64,000 nt of DNA from Metabacillus litoralis (GCF_020524045.1 NZ_JAIVKL010000006.1:62001-126000), one strand, 5' to 3'. Positions 35,259-45,085 are shown, counted from the first letter of the stretch. Notes: generated by a model not told the origin, from the letters alone. Numbers and translations: made by a program.

Positions 35259-37337
35259 ATGAAAAGTCATTCTAAATATGTAAAAATCATCGTTGTTTTA
35301 TTAAGTCTGGATTTATTGTTTGCTTGTAGTAAATCGGCAAATTTAAATGAAGCGAGTACAGGAAGTGCAGTTGTAGATGAAGAGGTAAGCAAAGTAATTA
35401 GTGAAAAAGTTCCTTATGATGAAGATGATTTTTACACAGATTGGGAAAGTGAAAATCCAACGTATATTGAGCTAGATGGAGCAAACGCAATCTTTGATGC
35501 ATCAGCTGCTGTTATTTTTTCTAATCAAGTATTAACAATTAAGGCTAGTGGTGTATATGTTCTTAGCGGTAAATTGAATGACGGACAAATTGTTGTCGAA
35601 GCAGTGGATAAAAAAACAGTGAAATTAGTATTAAACGGCGTAGAAATTACTTCCTCAAATACTTCAGCTCTGCATATTAAGAATGCTGAAAAAACGGTTA
35701 TCTCACTTGTGGATGGAACAGAGAATAGTATGACAGATGGTAAAGAATATCTTTCAACAGATTCTTCAGATGAACCGAATGCCACGATTTTTAGTAAAGA
35801 TGATCTTACGATAAATGGGAATGGTAAGCTGAAAATCAACGGTAATTATAATAATGGACTTACGAGTAAGGATGAACTGAAAATAACAGGCGGAGATATA
35901 AGTATTAAAGCCACTGATGATGGTGTCATGGGTAGAGATCTTGTTGCAGTAAAAGAAGGGAACATTAGCATTAAAGCTGGTGGAGATGGAATAAAATCTA
36001 CCAATGATGAAGATACAACAAAAGGCTCAATTGTCCTAGAAGGTGGATCCTTTGACATTGTATCTGGTAACGATGGAATCCAAGCAATATCATCACTAGC
36101 AATAAATGATGGATCCTATACGATTACAACAGGTGGTGGAAGTCCAGAAACAATAGCCAATTTCGATAGCAGAATGCAAGGATCAAGAGAGGATATGACA
36201 ACAGAAACACCAGCATCTGAGGTTGAATCTGAAAGCTTCAAAGGCTTAAAAGCTTCAGTAGATTTAACAATTGCAGGTGGAACATTTGATATTAACTCAT
36301 CAGACGATGCAGTACACAGTAATCAAAATATTATTATAGCTGGTGGTGAGATGAAAATTGCATCAGGTGATGATGGTATTCATGCAGATTCCTCTGTTGT
36401 TACAAAAGGTGGAGAAATCACGATTACAAAAAGCTATGAAGGAATTGAAGGTAATATTGTTACTATTAACGATGGTACGATTCGTTTGACGTCAAGTGAT
36501 GATGGAATTAATGTTGCTGGTGGTAATGATGGATCAGGTATCGATATGAATGTAGCTTCTTCTGAAACTAGCATGCTCACAATTAATGGTGGAACAATTT
36601 TTGTTAATGCAGACGGTGATGGGCTAGATGCTAATGGCTCTATTACGATGACAGATGGTCAAGTGGTTGTGAATGGTCCAACGAATAGTGGGAATGGCTC
36701 ACTAGATTATGATGGAACCTTTGACATAACAGGTGGAACAATCGTTGCATCAGGTAGTTCAGGTATGGCACAAGCTGCTTCAGAACAATCATCTCAATAC
36801 TCGATATTAATGAGTTTTCCAGAAATACAAACAGCAGGTACATTAGTACATTTAGAAGATAGTGAAGGAAAGCAAATTTTAACCTACCTATCTGAAAAGG
36901 AATACCAATCGATCTTCTTCAGTTCACCTGATTTACAAAAAGACAGTTCGTATACATTATTTACGGAGGGCTCAGCTGATGGAGAAGAGATAAATGGAAT
37001 ATATATGGAAGATATTAACTATCAAGAAGGTACAAAGGTTCTTGATTTCACACTATCAACCTCTGTGACTTGGTTAAATGAATCTGGCATAACAACTGCT
37101 CACTCTTCAGGTGGTCCTGGTGTTGGTGGCTTTAATTCTTCTGGTGAAGGACATATGGGGGTACCAGAAAGAGGTAATATGACGGATATTTTTCAAGATT
37201 TAGATGAAGGAACGATAGAAAAAGTACAAGCAATAATGGATCAGGAAAGAGCAGGCACAATTACACGGGAAGAAGCTCAAGTTCAACTAGAGGAACTAGG
37301 AGTTGAATTATCTAGAGGTGGGGGAATACGACCATAA
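35259..37337 (+). CDS. DUF4353 lipoprotein with repeated beta-helix, carbohydrate-binding-domain protein
   Basis: The ATG at 35259 is 9 bases after AGGAG; the ATG at 35250 is too close to it. The 692-aa protein has a lipoprotein signal ending in LLFAC. The mature part is a long series of G-G/S-D/N-G repeats such as ITGGDISIKATDDGVMG, LEGGSFDIVSGNDGIQ, IAGGEMKIASGDDGIHAD and LTINGGTIFVNADGDGLDANG, as in the DUF4353 family. They probably form a right-handed beta-helix with metal-binding loops. It is exposed on the outer membrane face. DUF4353, VTC, DUF4956 and a two-component pair recur together in Firmicutes; the usual CotH-kinase gene is not present here. Function unknown. Confidence 0.8.
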   Translation: MKSHSKYVKIIVVLLSLDLLFACSKSANLNEASTGSAVVDEEVSKVISEKVPYDEDDFYTDWESENPTYIELDGANAIFDASAAVIFSNQVLTIKASGVYVLSGKLNDGQIVVEAVDKKTVKLVLNGVEITSSNTSALHIKNAEKTVISLVDGTENSMTDGKEYLSTDSSDEPNATIFSKDDLTINGNGKLKINGNYNNGLTSKDELKITGGDISIKATDDGVMGRDLVAVKEGNISIKAGGDGIKSTNDEDTTKGSIVLEGGSFDIVSGNDGIQAISSLAINDGSYTITTGGGSPETIANFDSRMQGSREDMTTETPASEVESESFKGLKASVDLTIAGGTFDINSSDDAVHSNQNIIIAGGEMKIASGDDGIHADSSVVTKGGEITITKSYEGIEGNIVTINDGTIRLTSSDDGINVAGGNDGSGIDMNVASSETSMLTINGGTIFVNADGDGLDANGSITMTDGQVVVNGPTNSGNGSLDYDGTFDITGGTIVASGSSGMAQAASEQSSQYSILMSFPEIQTAGTLVHLEDSEGKQILTYLSEKEYQSIFFSSPDLQKDSSYTLFTEGSADGEEINGIYMEDINYQEGTKVLDFTLSTSVTWLNESGITTAHSSGGPGVGGFNSSGEGHMGVPERGNMTDIFQDLDEGTIEKVQAIMDQERAGTITREEAQVQLEELGVELSRGGGIRP

Positions 37338-37344
37338 ATAATGC

Positions 37345-37380
37345 TAAAAAGCCATTTGAGGTAAAACTCAAATGGCTTTT
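37345..37380. terminator. Bidirectional terminator
   Basis: AAAAGCCATTTGAG and CTCAAATGGCTTTT form a 14-bp perfect stem with a 6-base loop, between the convergent DUF4353 and chloride channel genes. Confidence 0.9.
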
Positions 37381-37390
37381 ATATGGTTAA

Positions 37391-38689
37391 TCATTTTGGC
37401 TTTTCCACATCTTCTATCGTTTCACCGTTACGAACACCATATAATCTACTTTTTGGTTCATAGATTTTTTGAGATGGCCATAATCCATGGTGACCTGAAA
37501 ATAAGTAACTAACAAAACAAGCGATAAAAAAATACTCTAATCCTTTTCCATCAAACATTTCCATAGCTAATAGAAATGCTGCTAGTGGTGTATTGGTTCC
37601 ACCGCTAAAAAGTGCAATCAAACCTAAGGCGGCGAGAAATGATAGAGGTAAATCCATAAATGTATGTAGAGTGTTACCCAATGTCGCCCCTATGAAAAAT
37701 AATGGTATTGCCTCTCCTCCAACAAAGCCTGTACCAAGTGTGATTGCTGTAAAGATGAGCTTAACTAGAAAGGCAAAGGGAGGAACATCTTCTTGAAAAG
37801 ATTGCTGCAGCATCTCTAAGCCCCGACCATTGTAATCCTGTGAACCAACTATTAAAGTGAAAATCACAATAATAATACCACCAAAAAAAGCTCTTTTTAT
37901 ATGGTTCTTCTTAAATAGTTTCTCAGTATACTTTTGTATTCCATGTCTCAGCTGGCAATAAAGCATACTCAACAATCCGAAAATAATGGATACTAGAATC
38001 ACCTTTATAAAGATCATCATAGAATGTTCTGGCACACTTTGAATCGTAAACTTTTCGTGTTCATGTCCAAGCACCGCTGTTGTCATAAAGTGTCCAGCAA
38101 AACTTGCAACAATACAAGGTAATAGTGCTTCATATTTCAGCTTTCCTAAAGCAGCCATTTCCATTCCAAAAACAGCGCCAGTAATAGGGGTCCCAAAAGC
38201 TGCACCAAACCCCGCGCTAATACCACTCATAATTAAGATTTTCGTGTCTAGTACATTTACTTTAAATAGTTTATTGACAGCTTGAGCGACACTGCCGCCC
38301 ATTTGAACCGCTGCTCCTTCTCTTCCTGTGGATCCTCCGAAAATGACTGTTATGAAGGTACCTAAATAAACGATCGGTCCCATTCTCTTAAGAACCTTTT
38401 TGTTTCCATGAACAGCTTCTATTACTAGATTATTAAGATCTGCAGCATCATGTAGTGTGTTATTGATATAAACTCTTCCATAATTTGTATATATATATCC
38501 AATTAATATCCCGCCAAATGGCAGAAGAAATATTAGCCAATCTCTTTTCTCTCTGACGTCACCTATATAATCATTGGTCTCTAAAAGGAACGTTGTTGTT
38601 GTACCTACAATTACACCAATAATAGTTCCAAGTAATATCCATCGAAAAAGTAAAGAAAAGAAGGTTGTGTATTTTTTCTTTATGTTCAT
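37391..38689 (-). CDS. ClC-family chloride channel/transporter
   Basis: The start at 38689 follows ATGAGGAAAGC; a start at 38704 (ATGA overlap with the gene before) is possible. The protein of about 432 aa has 10-12 hydrophobic segments. It has the ClC selectivity motifs GSTGREGAAVQMGGSVAQ (GREGP-like, with A in place of P), GFGAAFGTPITGAVFGMEM and GFVGGEAIPLFFIGATLG (GxxxP-like). It moves chloride or fluoride across the membrane. It lies in an apparent operon behind a DUF421 gene, with overlap or near overlap. Confidence 0.85.
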   Translation of the reverse strand: MNIKKKYTTFFSLLFRWILLGTIIGVIVGTTTTFLLETNDYIGDVREKRDWLIFLLPFGGILIGYIYTNYGRVYINNTLHDAADLNNLVIEAVHGNKKVLKRMGPIVYLGTFITVIFGGSTGREGAAVQMGGSVAQAVNKLFKVNVLDTKILIMSGISAGFGAAFGTPITGAVFGMEMAALGKLKYEALLPCIVASFAGHFMTTAVLGHEHEKFTIQSVPEHSMMIFIKVILVSIIFGLLSMLYCQLRHGIQKYTEKLFKKNHIKRAFFGGIIIVIFTLIVGSQDYNGRGLEMLQQSFQEDVPPFAFLVKLIFTAITLGTGFVGGEAIPLFFIGATLGNTLHTFMDLPLSFLAALGLIALFSGGTNTPLAAFLLAMEMFDGKGLEYFFIACFVSYLFSGHHGLWPSQKIYEPKSRLYGVRNGETIEDVEKPK

Positions 38690-38700
38690 TTTAGCTTTCC

Positions 38701-39309
38701 TCATTTTAAATTCTCAGGAATTTTTTTTATATGGTCGGACTTTTTCACTTCAGTAAAAAGATCATCATAGTCACTTGAATCTGCTGCTGTTTTACTAGAT
38801 GAATTGGTTTGGTTCTTCTCAATTAATTCCTTTAACATCTGAATATCGTCTTTTGTTGCAACTTGTTTATTTGGTTTTACGATATATCCAAGTTGTCCGT
38901 TTGTTTCAATGGTTGCCCATTTCAAATCACTAATATTTTGGATACTTTGCTGTCTTAGTCGTACTTCAAGCATGTCGACAGTTAAGCGCAACTTTTTGAG
39001 ATTTCTTTCATTAATTTTCCCATCTTCTACTACTATTAGAGATTTACCATAAATAAAAGATTCTAAAGAGTCATATTTCATAACAATATACTCAATAAAA
39101 AGGAGGGTCGATACCATTAAAAATGTAACCACCATCGTAATCCAAATGTTTCGGTCATTTACTGGTTGGATGATTAAAGATCCTACTGCGATCATCATGA
39201 CAGTTTGAGCAACTGTTAGTTGGGAAATGGACTTTCTACCTGCTAAACGTAAAATTAACACGCCTCCAATTACAATGACGACAGCTTTCCATATAAAATT
39301 AAAATCCAC
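38701..39309 (-). CDS. DUF421 (YetF-like) membrane protein
   Basis: The 202-aa protein has three N-terminal membrane spans, with RLAGRKSISQLTVAQTVMMIAVGSLI between the first and second. A cytoplasmic domain follows with FIYGKSLIVVEDGKINERNLKKLRLTVDMLEVRLRQQ, as in the YetF/YcaP (DUF421) family, and a charged tail. Function is unknown in general; several relatives affect spore or envelope traits. CGGAGG lies before ATG. First gene of a two-gene operon with the ClC channel. Confidence 0.85.
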   Translation of the reverse strand: MDFNFIWKAVVIVIGGVLILRLAGRKSISQLTVAQTVMMIAVGSLIIQPVNDRNIWITMVVTFLMVSTLLFIEYIVMKYDSLESFIYGKSLIVVEDGKINERNLKKLRLTVDMLEVRLRQQSIQNISDLKWATIETNGQLGYIVKPNKQVATKDDIQMLKELIEKNQTNSSSKTAADSSDYDDLFTEVKKSDHIKKIPENLK

Positions 39310-39590
39310 AATTATTCCTCCGTAAACAACATCTTAATAGGTATAGAATGGCAGATAATGTCTTGGAATATTCGTAGTTAAACAGATGTTAGAACGTTTG
39401 GTGTGCGATTTTTTATTATATTTAACAGTCATTCTTTTATTACTAGAGCTAATTAATATCTTCAAATTTATTTCCCAGTAAATGAACGTAGTGTATTTTG
39501 TTAAATGTTTTAAATGTAATTCAGTAGGTTAAAGGAAAAAGCACTTAAATGAAGTTGGAGAAAATCATTTAGAGTTATCCTTTTTGAGAG

Positions 39591-40001
39591 GTGGACGACC
39601 AATGGGGAATTTTATTTACAGTTATAACAGTAGGTGGTGGTTTGCTAGTCCAACTCTTAAAACATACTTATCAAAGAGAAAGGCCATCGATTATAGAAGT
39701 AATTGATGCGGTTGGATATAGCTTTCCGAGTGGTCATGCTATGGTATCGCTAATTTTCTATGGATTTCTCACCTATATTATGGCAAGAAAAACAAGTTCA
39801 AAGGCATTAAAATGGAGTATTACTAGTTTAGCAAGCATTCTAGTCCTATCGATTGGACTTAGTAGAGTCTATTTAGAAGCCCATTATCCTAGTGAAATAG
39901 TTGTAGGTTATTTGGCTGGATCAGTATGGTTAATTCTTAATCTTATTACTTTTGAATGGGTGAAATGGCAAAGTGAAAGGAAGAAATCGGCAAGAATGTA
40001 A
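39591..40001 (+). CDS. Short PAP2-family phosphatase-like protein
   Basis: The 136-aa product has the three PAP2 phosphatase blocks: KHTYQRERP, SFPSGHAM and SRVYLEAHYPSE, with the catalytic histidines present. The last block has Glu where Asp is usual. Relatives dephosphorylate undecaprenyl pyrophosphate or lipids. Typical members are about 200 aa with two further N-terminal spans; here a TGA stop lies two codons before the GTG start, so the N-terminus is missing or degenerate. GAGAGG is very close to the GTG. It may be a decaying gene. Confidence 0.6.
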   Translation: MDDQWGILFTVITVGGGLLVQLLKHTYQRERPSIIEVIDAVGYSFPSGHAMVSLIFYGFLTYIMARKTSSKALKWSITSLASILVLSIGLSRVYLEAHYPSEIVVGYLAGSVWLILNLITFEWVKWQSERKKSARM

Positions 40002-40016
40002 TGAAGGAGGATGTGA

Positions 40017-40053
40017 AAAAAAATGACCCAAGCTATGATCTAGGCCATTTTTT
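40017..40053. terminator. Terminator between convergent genes
   Basis: AAAAATGACC and GGCCATTTTTT form a stem with one G-T pair, with T runs on both strands. It serves the PAP2-like and RluF genes. Confidence 0.6.
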
Positions 40054-40060
40054 CATTTCT

Positions 40061-40768
40061 TTACCATTGTTTAGGTTCATAATTCAATTCACTGAATAAT
40101 CGAGTGCGCTCTTTTTTTGATAAATCTCGCCATTGACCAGGAGGAAGATTACCTAGGTGAATATTCATTATGCGAGTTCTTTGCAGTCTGAACACTTCGT
40201 AACCTAATTCAGCACACATGCGACGGATTTGTCTGTTTAATCCTTGTGTCAAAATGATTTGAAAATCAAATTTGGAAAGCTGTCTTACTTCACAAGGAAG
40301 TGTAACAGTATCCAATATTTTAACGCCCTCTGACATTTTTTTTAAGAACTCCGGAGTAATCGGTTTATCTACTGAAACGATATATTCTTTTTCATGCTTG
40401 TTTTCAGCACGTAAAATTTCATTAACAATATCCCCATCATTTGTAAGGAGAATTAAGCCATCAGAATCTTTATCAAGTCTTCCAATATTAAAAATTCTTA
40501 ATGGATGATTGACTAAATCGACAATATTTCCTTTTACACCTTTTTCCGTTGTGCTAGTTATACCTACAGGTTTATTTAAAGCAATATACACATAATTGGG
40601 AGCTAATCGAACAGGCGCGCCATTAACTAAAACATCATCACCTGGCTCAACTTGACTACCAATTTTAGCAGGCTTTCCATTTATTGTGACCCTGCCTTCA
40701 CTAATTAATTTATCTGCACCTCGTCTAGATGTTTTACCAGATTCACTTATATATTTATTAATACGCAT
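40061..40768 (-). CDS. rluF: 23S rRNA pseudouridine synthase, RluF type
   Basis: The protein of 235 aa begins with an S4 RNA-binding domain ([32 protein letters not shown]). The pseudouridine synthase domain follows, with catalytic Asp in [19 protein letters not shown] and the C-terminal block [28 protein letters not shown]. The combination and RRMC motif fit RluF (23S U2604) rather than RluB or RsuA. Monocistronic. Confidence 0.9.
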   Translation of the reverse strand: MRINKYISESGKTSRRGADKLISEGRVTINGKPAKIGSQVEPGDDVLVNGAPVRLAPNYVYIALNKPVGITSTTEKGVKGNIVDLVNHPLRIFNIGRLDKDSDGLILLTNDGDIVNEILRAENKHEKEYIVSVDKPITPEFLKKMSEGVKILDTVTLPCEVRQLSKFDFQIILTQGLNRQIRRMCAELGYEVFRLQRTRIMNIHLGNLPPGQWRDLSKKERTRLFSELNYEPKQW

Positions 40769-40841
40769 CTTAACACATCCTAAGCAAAAGGGTTGTTCTT
40801 ATGATACACAACTATACTTTATTTTTGAAAAATAATCAAAA

Positions 40842-42287
40842 TCATCGGGTCTGACCCTTATTAAACGATTTCTTATAATACCAATTATAAAATGTGGTTG
40901 CTTCTTCTTTTGGTACTCCATATAGTTCACTTTCATATAATGGGTTTGCTTTGTTAGAAAACAGTAAAGTCGCCACACCAAATCGTCTTTGCAGCCAAGA
41001 ATGTTTTATAGTTATTTGTTGAATTTGTTCTCGGTGAGTAACAAAGGTGCTATTCGTCAGTCCTCCTTTTCTAATTTGCACTGTATTGCCATGACGAATA
41101 TAGCTTGTGAACAAATAATCTAGAACACGTAAAGAAATAGACAAAGTAAATATGATTGCTGAAAACCATAGCCACTCCTTTTTAAAGAGATATAGTCCAA
41201 TAAGAGCAAGAATTGTTAGGTAATAGGGACGAAGAAGCTTTAGCCATAGAACCTTCATTGGAAATCGTTCCATATGTTCTTCAATAACATAATTAGGTAA
41301 CATTTTATGTAGAATTTCATAAGCTTCATGTTTTGGCATAAAGGGGTATAAAGAACTTGTTTCTTGATCTTTCTCTTCAAATGATTTTGTGCTGATTAGC
41401 TTAATTGAAGCTAGTCCTAGGATTCGCTTGAGAATTGTTTGTTCGACAATAACTGCTTGAACTCTATTTTTTGGAATGGAAAAGCTTGTGAAGTTACCTA
41501 TTCCTTTTTCAATAAAAATTTGCTCATGGTTATCGCTAATCACATAGTTTCCATACTTCATAGATGTCTTGATGAATCCTATGATTATTGATAAAGCTAG
41601 AGCAAAAATGAAGAGGATGATCAATATCCACCAATGAATAAATAAGTAATCAAGAGCACTTTCTGCTGTTTCTTCAATTTGAAAAAAATCCGCTAAGTTA
41701 AAATAAATAGCGCTTAGTAGAGGAAAGATTGCTAGAAAGCTTAGTGATGTAAATGATGCTTTCATTAAATCTTTCTTGGTTGATTGAAAATGAACGGTTC
41801 TTTCATCTACTGGATTCATTTTCTCTTCTTTTTCGCCATTTTGCTTTGCATCAAGTTTTGAAAGAATTCTTTTTCTTTCTTCTATTGTTATAACTGGAAA
41901 ATCAATCGTTGAATGATCGCCAGTTGTACCGGTATCTAGTTCAAGCGAGGTAAGTTTAAACCAACGATGAACAAAGGTTGTCTTGGATGTGTGATTATGA
42001 ATACGATTGAAAGCTACAGTACGTTGTTTTTTTATAAAAATACCCTCAAATAAATATACTGTATCGCTCGTGATTTCATAACGGGTCGTCATCCACTTCA
42101 AGATTATCGAAAACACTGTGAAAACAGATGCGATGATAAGTATATATCGTCCCCAAATGACCCAATTAGACGTAGAAGAGGCCTTAAGGATAAATAGGAA
42201 AAGGTAGAAACCAATGGAGTTTTTAATAAATGAAAGTAATTCAACTGCAATTAGAGCAGGATGATATCGTTTTCTTCCATCTTTCAT
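40842..42287 (-). CDS. YdbT-like bacterial PH-domain membrane protein
   Basis: The 481-aa protein has pairs of membrane spans followed by bPH2 (YdbS/YdbT-type) domains, three in all, each with the pattern TRYEITSDTVYLFEGIFIKKQRTVAFNRIHN or ENGNYVISDN...IEKGIGNFTSFSIPKNRVQAV. Function is unknown; B. subtilis YdbS/YdbT are linked to resistance to certain bacteriocins. The start overlaps the stop of the YdbS-like gene by 4 bases. The last five codons (KGQTR) and sequence just before the stop come from the short palindrome GGGTCAGACCC, which occurs elsewhere in the window. Confidence 0.8.
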   Translation of the reverse strand: MKDGRKRYHPALIAVELLSFIKNSIGFYLFLFILKASSTSNWVIWGRYILIIASVFTVFSIILKWMTTRYEITSDTVYLFEGIFIKKQRTVAFNRIHNHTSKTTFVHRWFKLTSLELDTGTTGDHSTIDFPVITIEERKRILSKLDAKQNGEKEEKMNPVDERTVHFQSTKKDLMKASFTSLSFLAIFPLLSAIYFNLADFFQIEETAESALDYLFIHWWILIILFIFALALSIIIGFIKTSMKYGNYVISDNHEQIFIEKGIGNFTSFSIPKNRVQAVIVEQTILKRILGLASIKLISTKSFEEKDQETSSLYPFMPKHEAYEILHKMLPNYVIEEHMERFPMKVLWLKLLRPYYLTILALIGLYLFKKEWLWFSAIIFTLSISLRVLDYLFTSYIRHGNTVQIRKGGLTNSTFVTHREQIQQITIKHSWLQRRFGVATLLFSNKANPLYESELYGVPKEEATTFYNWYYKKSFNKGQTR

Positions 42288-42814
42288 GCACCTTTTTCTC
42301 CCTCATTGAAATCTTGATCTTGCAGTTTTGCCCATGTAGCAATTTGGAACTTTAAATCTTTTGCTTTCATAGCTGGAATTGCTGGAATCACGTGGCTCGA
42401 AGTTGTTGTCCCTATTTCAATATTATAAAGCTGATATCGTTTCATTAACGGGCCTTGCTCTGTACGAACATATTCAACTTTCTCCATAGGTATTAACGTG
42501 TGAACTTCTTGCCATTTTCCATGTTTTAGCTGAATAAATTGCTGGTCAATTTTATAACGCCATGTTTTTAGCAAATAAATTGGTTCAATTACTATCGAAT
42601 AAACGGAAGATAGCATTAGAAATCCACCTAGAACATACAACACAATACCAATCCATTCATACCAATCAAATTTCTTTGTGCAAAGAATGAGTATCGCAAT
42701 AATTAATAATGCTAAAGTGTGTCCTATTGTATTTGAAGTTCTCCATACTTTTACAGCGTGTTTTGAAATTTTCTCTGTTGGTTCATCAATTTCGATATAC
42801 ATTCTTCTATTCAC
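42284..42814 (-). CDS. YdbS-like bacterial PH-domain membrane protein
   Basis: The 176-aa protein has two membrane spans (about 28-50 and 55-80) followed by one bPH2 domain with YKIDQQFIQLKHGKWQEVHTLIPMEKVEYVRTEQGPL. It is the usual first partner of the YdbT-like gene, which overlaps its end. The pair is expected to form a membrane complex; activity unknown. Confidence 0.85.
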   Translation of the reverse strand: MNRRMYIEIDEPTEKISKHAVKVWRTSNTIGHTLALLIIAILILCTKKFDWYEWIGIVLYVLGGFLMLSSVYSIVIEPIYLLKTWRYKIDQQFIQLKHGKWQEVHTLIPMEKVEYVRTEQGPLMKRYQLYNIEIGTTTSSHVIPAIPAMKAKDLKFQIATWAKLQDQDFNEGEKGA

Positions 42815-42904
42815 CTCAATTTCTAATACGAGTATGAAGATAAAAAAGTTCCAGAAAATTGTATTTATGTAATGCTGTTTTTCAAGGGATTGTTGATAGT
42901 GAAT

Positions 42905-43020
42905 TTCTTAGAGTGGAATGAAGCCGAAGACACTTGATCTCTCTGGGTGAACTAGAATAGGTCGAGACCTGACAGTAGAAGCTGAAGAGGCTCGACCTTT
43001 TTGACAATTGTGTTCAAGAA
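42905..43020. repeat. Diverged family B repeat
   Basis: GTGGAATGAAGCCGAAGACAC and the later GAAGAGGCTCGACC resemble the core of family B (GTGGAATGGAGCGGAAGACAC and GAGGAGGCT), but with many changes and no recognisable terminal inverted repeats. Probably an old copy. Confidence 0.4.
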
Positions 43021-43111
43021 AATGGAACGGATTAATTACTAATAAAAAAACAAACAATGCCGTAAACAGTAAAAACATTCTATTGTTTGTAGAAAGAATT
43101 GAGCTAAAGAA

Positions 43112-43312
43112 TAAGGCTATGTTAAAGCTTATGGTTGATTTTTAGCACTTGATTGAAGTGAAAGGCATGAGACTCCTGCGGGAGAAGCGTGTCGAAGGGA
43201 GACCCCACAGGCGCTTGCGGCGAGGAGGCTTCCGGACCTAGGAAAAAAGGTACTTTTTTCCCGGGAAAGCGAATGCCTGTAACGGAAATCAACCACAAAG
43301 TTTAACAGAGCC
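43112..43312. repeat. Dispersed TIR-bounded repeat, family A copy 2
   Basis: This 201-bp element is nearly identical to 26093-26299. Its left end GGCTATGTTAAAGCTTATGGTTGATTT and right end AAATCAACCACAAAGTTTAACAGAGCC are inverted repeats of each other with few mismatches. The rest of this spacer (42815-43368) shows no gene. Confidence 0.85.
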
Positions 43313-43317
43313 AAGAA

Positions 43318-43360
43318 TAAAAAGAAAACAGCTGTTAAAAATGTTTCTCCAGCTGTTTTA
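43318..43360 (-). terminator. Terminator of the MFS gene
   Basis: On the minus strand, AAAACAGCTG and CAGCTGTTTT form a 10-bp stem with a 14-base loop, followed by CTTTTT. Confidence 0.8.
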
Positions 43361-43368
43361 CATGTTCT

Positions 43369-44673
43369 TCAATTTTCAGTACGACGCCTAAACAATATAA
43401 TGATGAAAATAAGCAGAATCGAAAGTGCACCACCTGAAAGAGAGAGAGAGGGAAAACTTGTATACGCAACAATAATACCTGAAAGAACTCCTCCAGTTGC
43501 TCCTGCTAAAGCAATGAATACATCAACTGATCCTTGTATTTTTGCCCTGTTTGATGGGTTTGTTGCATCGACGAGTAGAGCCGTACCACTTATTAAGCCA
43601 AAGTTCCATCCAAGTCCTAAAAGAGCAAGAGAGATTGTTAAGACAACCATTGAGTCAGTAGGAGCTATGGCGGCTAAAATACCTGCAGTAAGTAGTGTTA
43701 CTCCTGATAAAATGCTCATTGGAATGCGTCCAATTTTATCCACGAGAATTCCTGTAAAGAGAGAAGGGAGGTACATAGCACCAATATGGACGCCGATGAT
43801 CATTCCTACTTCATTTAAACCATGGCCATGATGTCCCATATGAACAGGAGTCATCGTCATAATTGCAACCATAACAATTTGCGTTAAAATCATTACCGAA
43901 GCACCAACAACAATCCCATGCTTAAGTACAGGTTGCTCTTGGAGTTTTACATCTGAAGTATTACTTGCTTTATTTTCTTTTGCAAAGGCAATCGCTTTAG
44001 CGACAACTAATGGATCTGGGCGAAGGAAAATAAGCAGGGTGAAACCAGCAAGTATATAAGCGACAGCCGCTAAGATGAATGGTCCTGCTAATGCAGGAAT
44101 GCCAATTGAAAGGGCAAATTCACCCATAATACCTACTAAGTTCGGACCAGCAACAGCACCAAAAGTAGTTGAAACCATTGCGATACTTACTGCAGTTGCA
44201 CGTTGTGTTGAATGTGCTAGATCAGTTCCTGCATAGCGTGTTTGTAAGTTTGTCGCAGTGCCTGCTCCATAGACTAGTAGTGATACAAACAGCAGGAAAA
44301 TGTTATTGCTAATAGCAGAAATTATGACACCAGTCGCCCCAATACCACCAGTGAAAAATCCAATCGCTAATCCTGGACGTCGGCCATAACGTTGTGAAAA
44401 TCGACCAACAAATAGAGCTGCTCCAGCAGATCCCAAGGTGAACAATGCAACAGGAAAACCAGAAAAACTATCAGTACCAAGCATATCCTTAGCCAGAAGC
44501 GCTCCAACAGTAATGCCTGCAGCAAGCCCTGCTCCACCAAAAATTTGCGCAATAACAATGATCATTAATGTTCTTCGATATAATCCGCGTTGTTTTTCTG
44601 TGTTATCAATGTAGCTTTGAATATTGGTTTGCTTTTTTTTTATAGCCTCGGAACTATTTGGGTTATCCACCAT
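43369..44673 (-). CDS. MFS transporter
   Basis: The 434-aa protein has 12 hydrophobic segments with MFS landmarks FVGRFSQRYGRRPGLAIGF (between TM2 and TM3), an AGTDLAH stretch after TM4, a long cytoplasmic loop (about 215-240) and GILVDKIGRIPMSILSG between TM8 and TM9. A His-rich loop (HMGHHGHG) lies before TM8. The substrate is unknown; drug or metabolite export are both possible. Weak ribosome site; no operon partner. Confidence 0.85.
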   Translation of the reverse strand: MVDNPNSSEAIKKKQTNIQSYIDNTEKQRGLYRRTLMIIVIAQIFGGAGLAAGITVGALLAKDMLGTDSFSGFPVALFTLGSAGAALFVGRFSQRYGRRPGLAIGFFTGGIGATGVIISAISNNIFLLFVSLLVYGAGTATNLQTRYAGTDLAHSTQRATAVSIAMVSTTFGAVAGPNLVGIMGEFALSIGIPALAGPFILAAVAYILAGFTLLIFLRPDPLVVAKAIAFAKENKASNTSDVKLQEQPVLKHGIVVGASVMILTQIVMVAIMTMTPVHMGHHGHGLNEVGMIIGVHIGAMYLPSLFTGILVDKIGRIPMSILSGVTLLTAGILAAIAPTDSMVVLTISLALLGLGWNFGLISGTALLVDATNPSNRAKIQGSVDVFIALAGATGGVLSGIIVAYTSFPSLSLSGGALSILLIFIIILFRRRTEN

Positions 44674-44877
44674 TTATTTATCCACCTTTAGTAGTATAAG
44701 GATGAGTGTTATGTATAAATTGTATTTTGTTAAAGTAATAGAAATGCCAAGATATACTAAATGCAATAAATATCTAATTCTATTGAGAGAAGACATTCTT
44801 TAAAACTAGTAATAAGTGAATTATAGAAGCAACAAAATTAGATAGTCAACAGTTAGCTCTAAGAATGAATAATCAAA

Positions 44878-45037
44878 GGCTCTTTTCTGAACGATCGTTG
44901 CTGTGTAACTAAAATTTGGAATAAAAAAAGTGTTTTACCACTATAAGGGTATTATTTTATGAAGAAAAGATGCCACTAATCTTAATACAGTGCTGATGCT
45001 TAGCCTATTTAAAAGCAACAAAGTTTGCGAAATAGCC
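44878..45037. repeat. Dispersed repeat, family C, most complete copy
   Basis: This 160-bp element begins GGCTCTTTTCTGAACGATCGTTGCT and ends AGCAACAAAGTTTGCGAAATAGCC, imperfect inverted repeats of each other. The core GAAGAAAAGATGCCACTA lies in the right half. It shares the first 90 bp with 56336-56465. Confidence 0.75.
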
Positions 45038-45040
45038 TAA

Positions 45041-45085
45041 GCAAAAAAACCCGGACAAATGTTGGAATCAACGTTTGCACGGGTC
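45041..45085 (-). terminator. Terminator of the SDR gene
   Basis: On the minus strand, ACCCGTGCAAACGTTG pairs with CAACATTTGTCCGGGT with two mismatches, followed by TTTTTTT. Confidence 0.8.
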
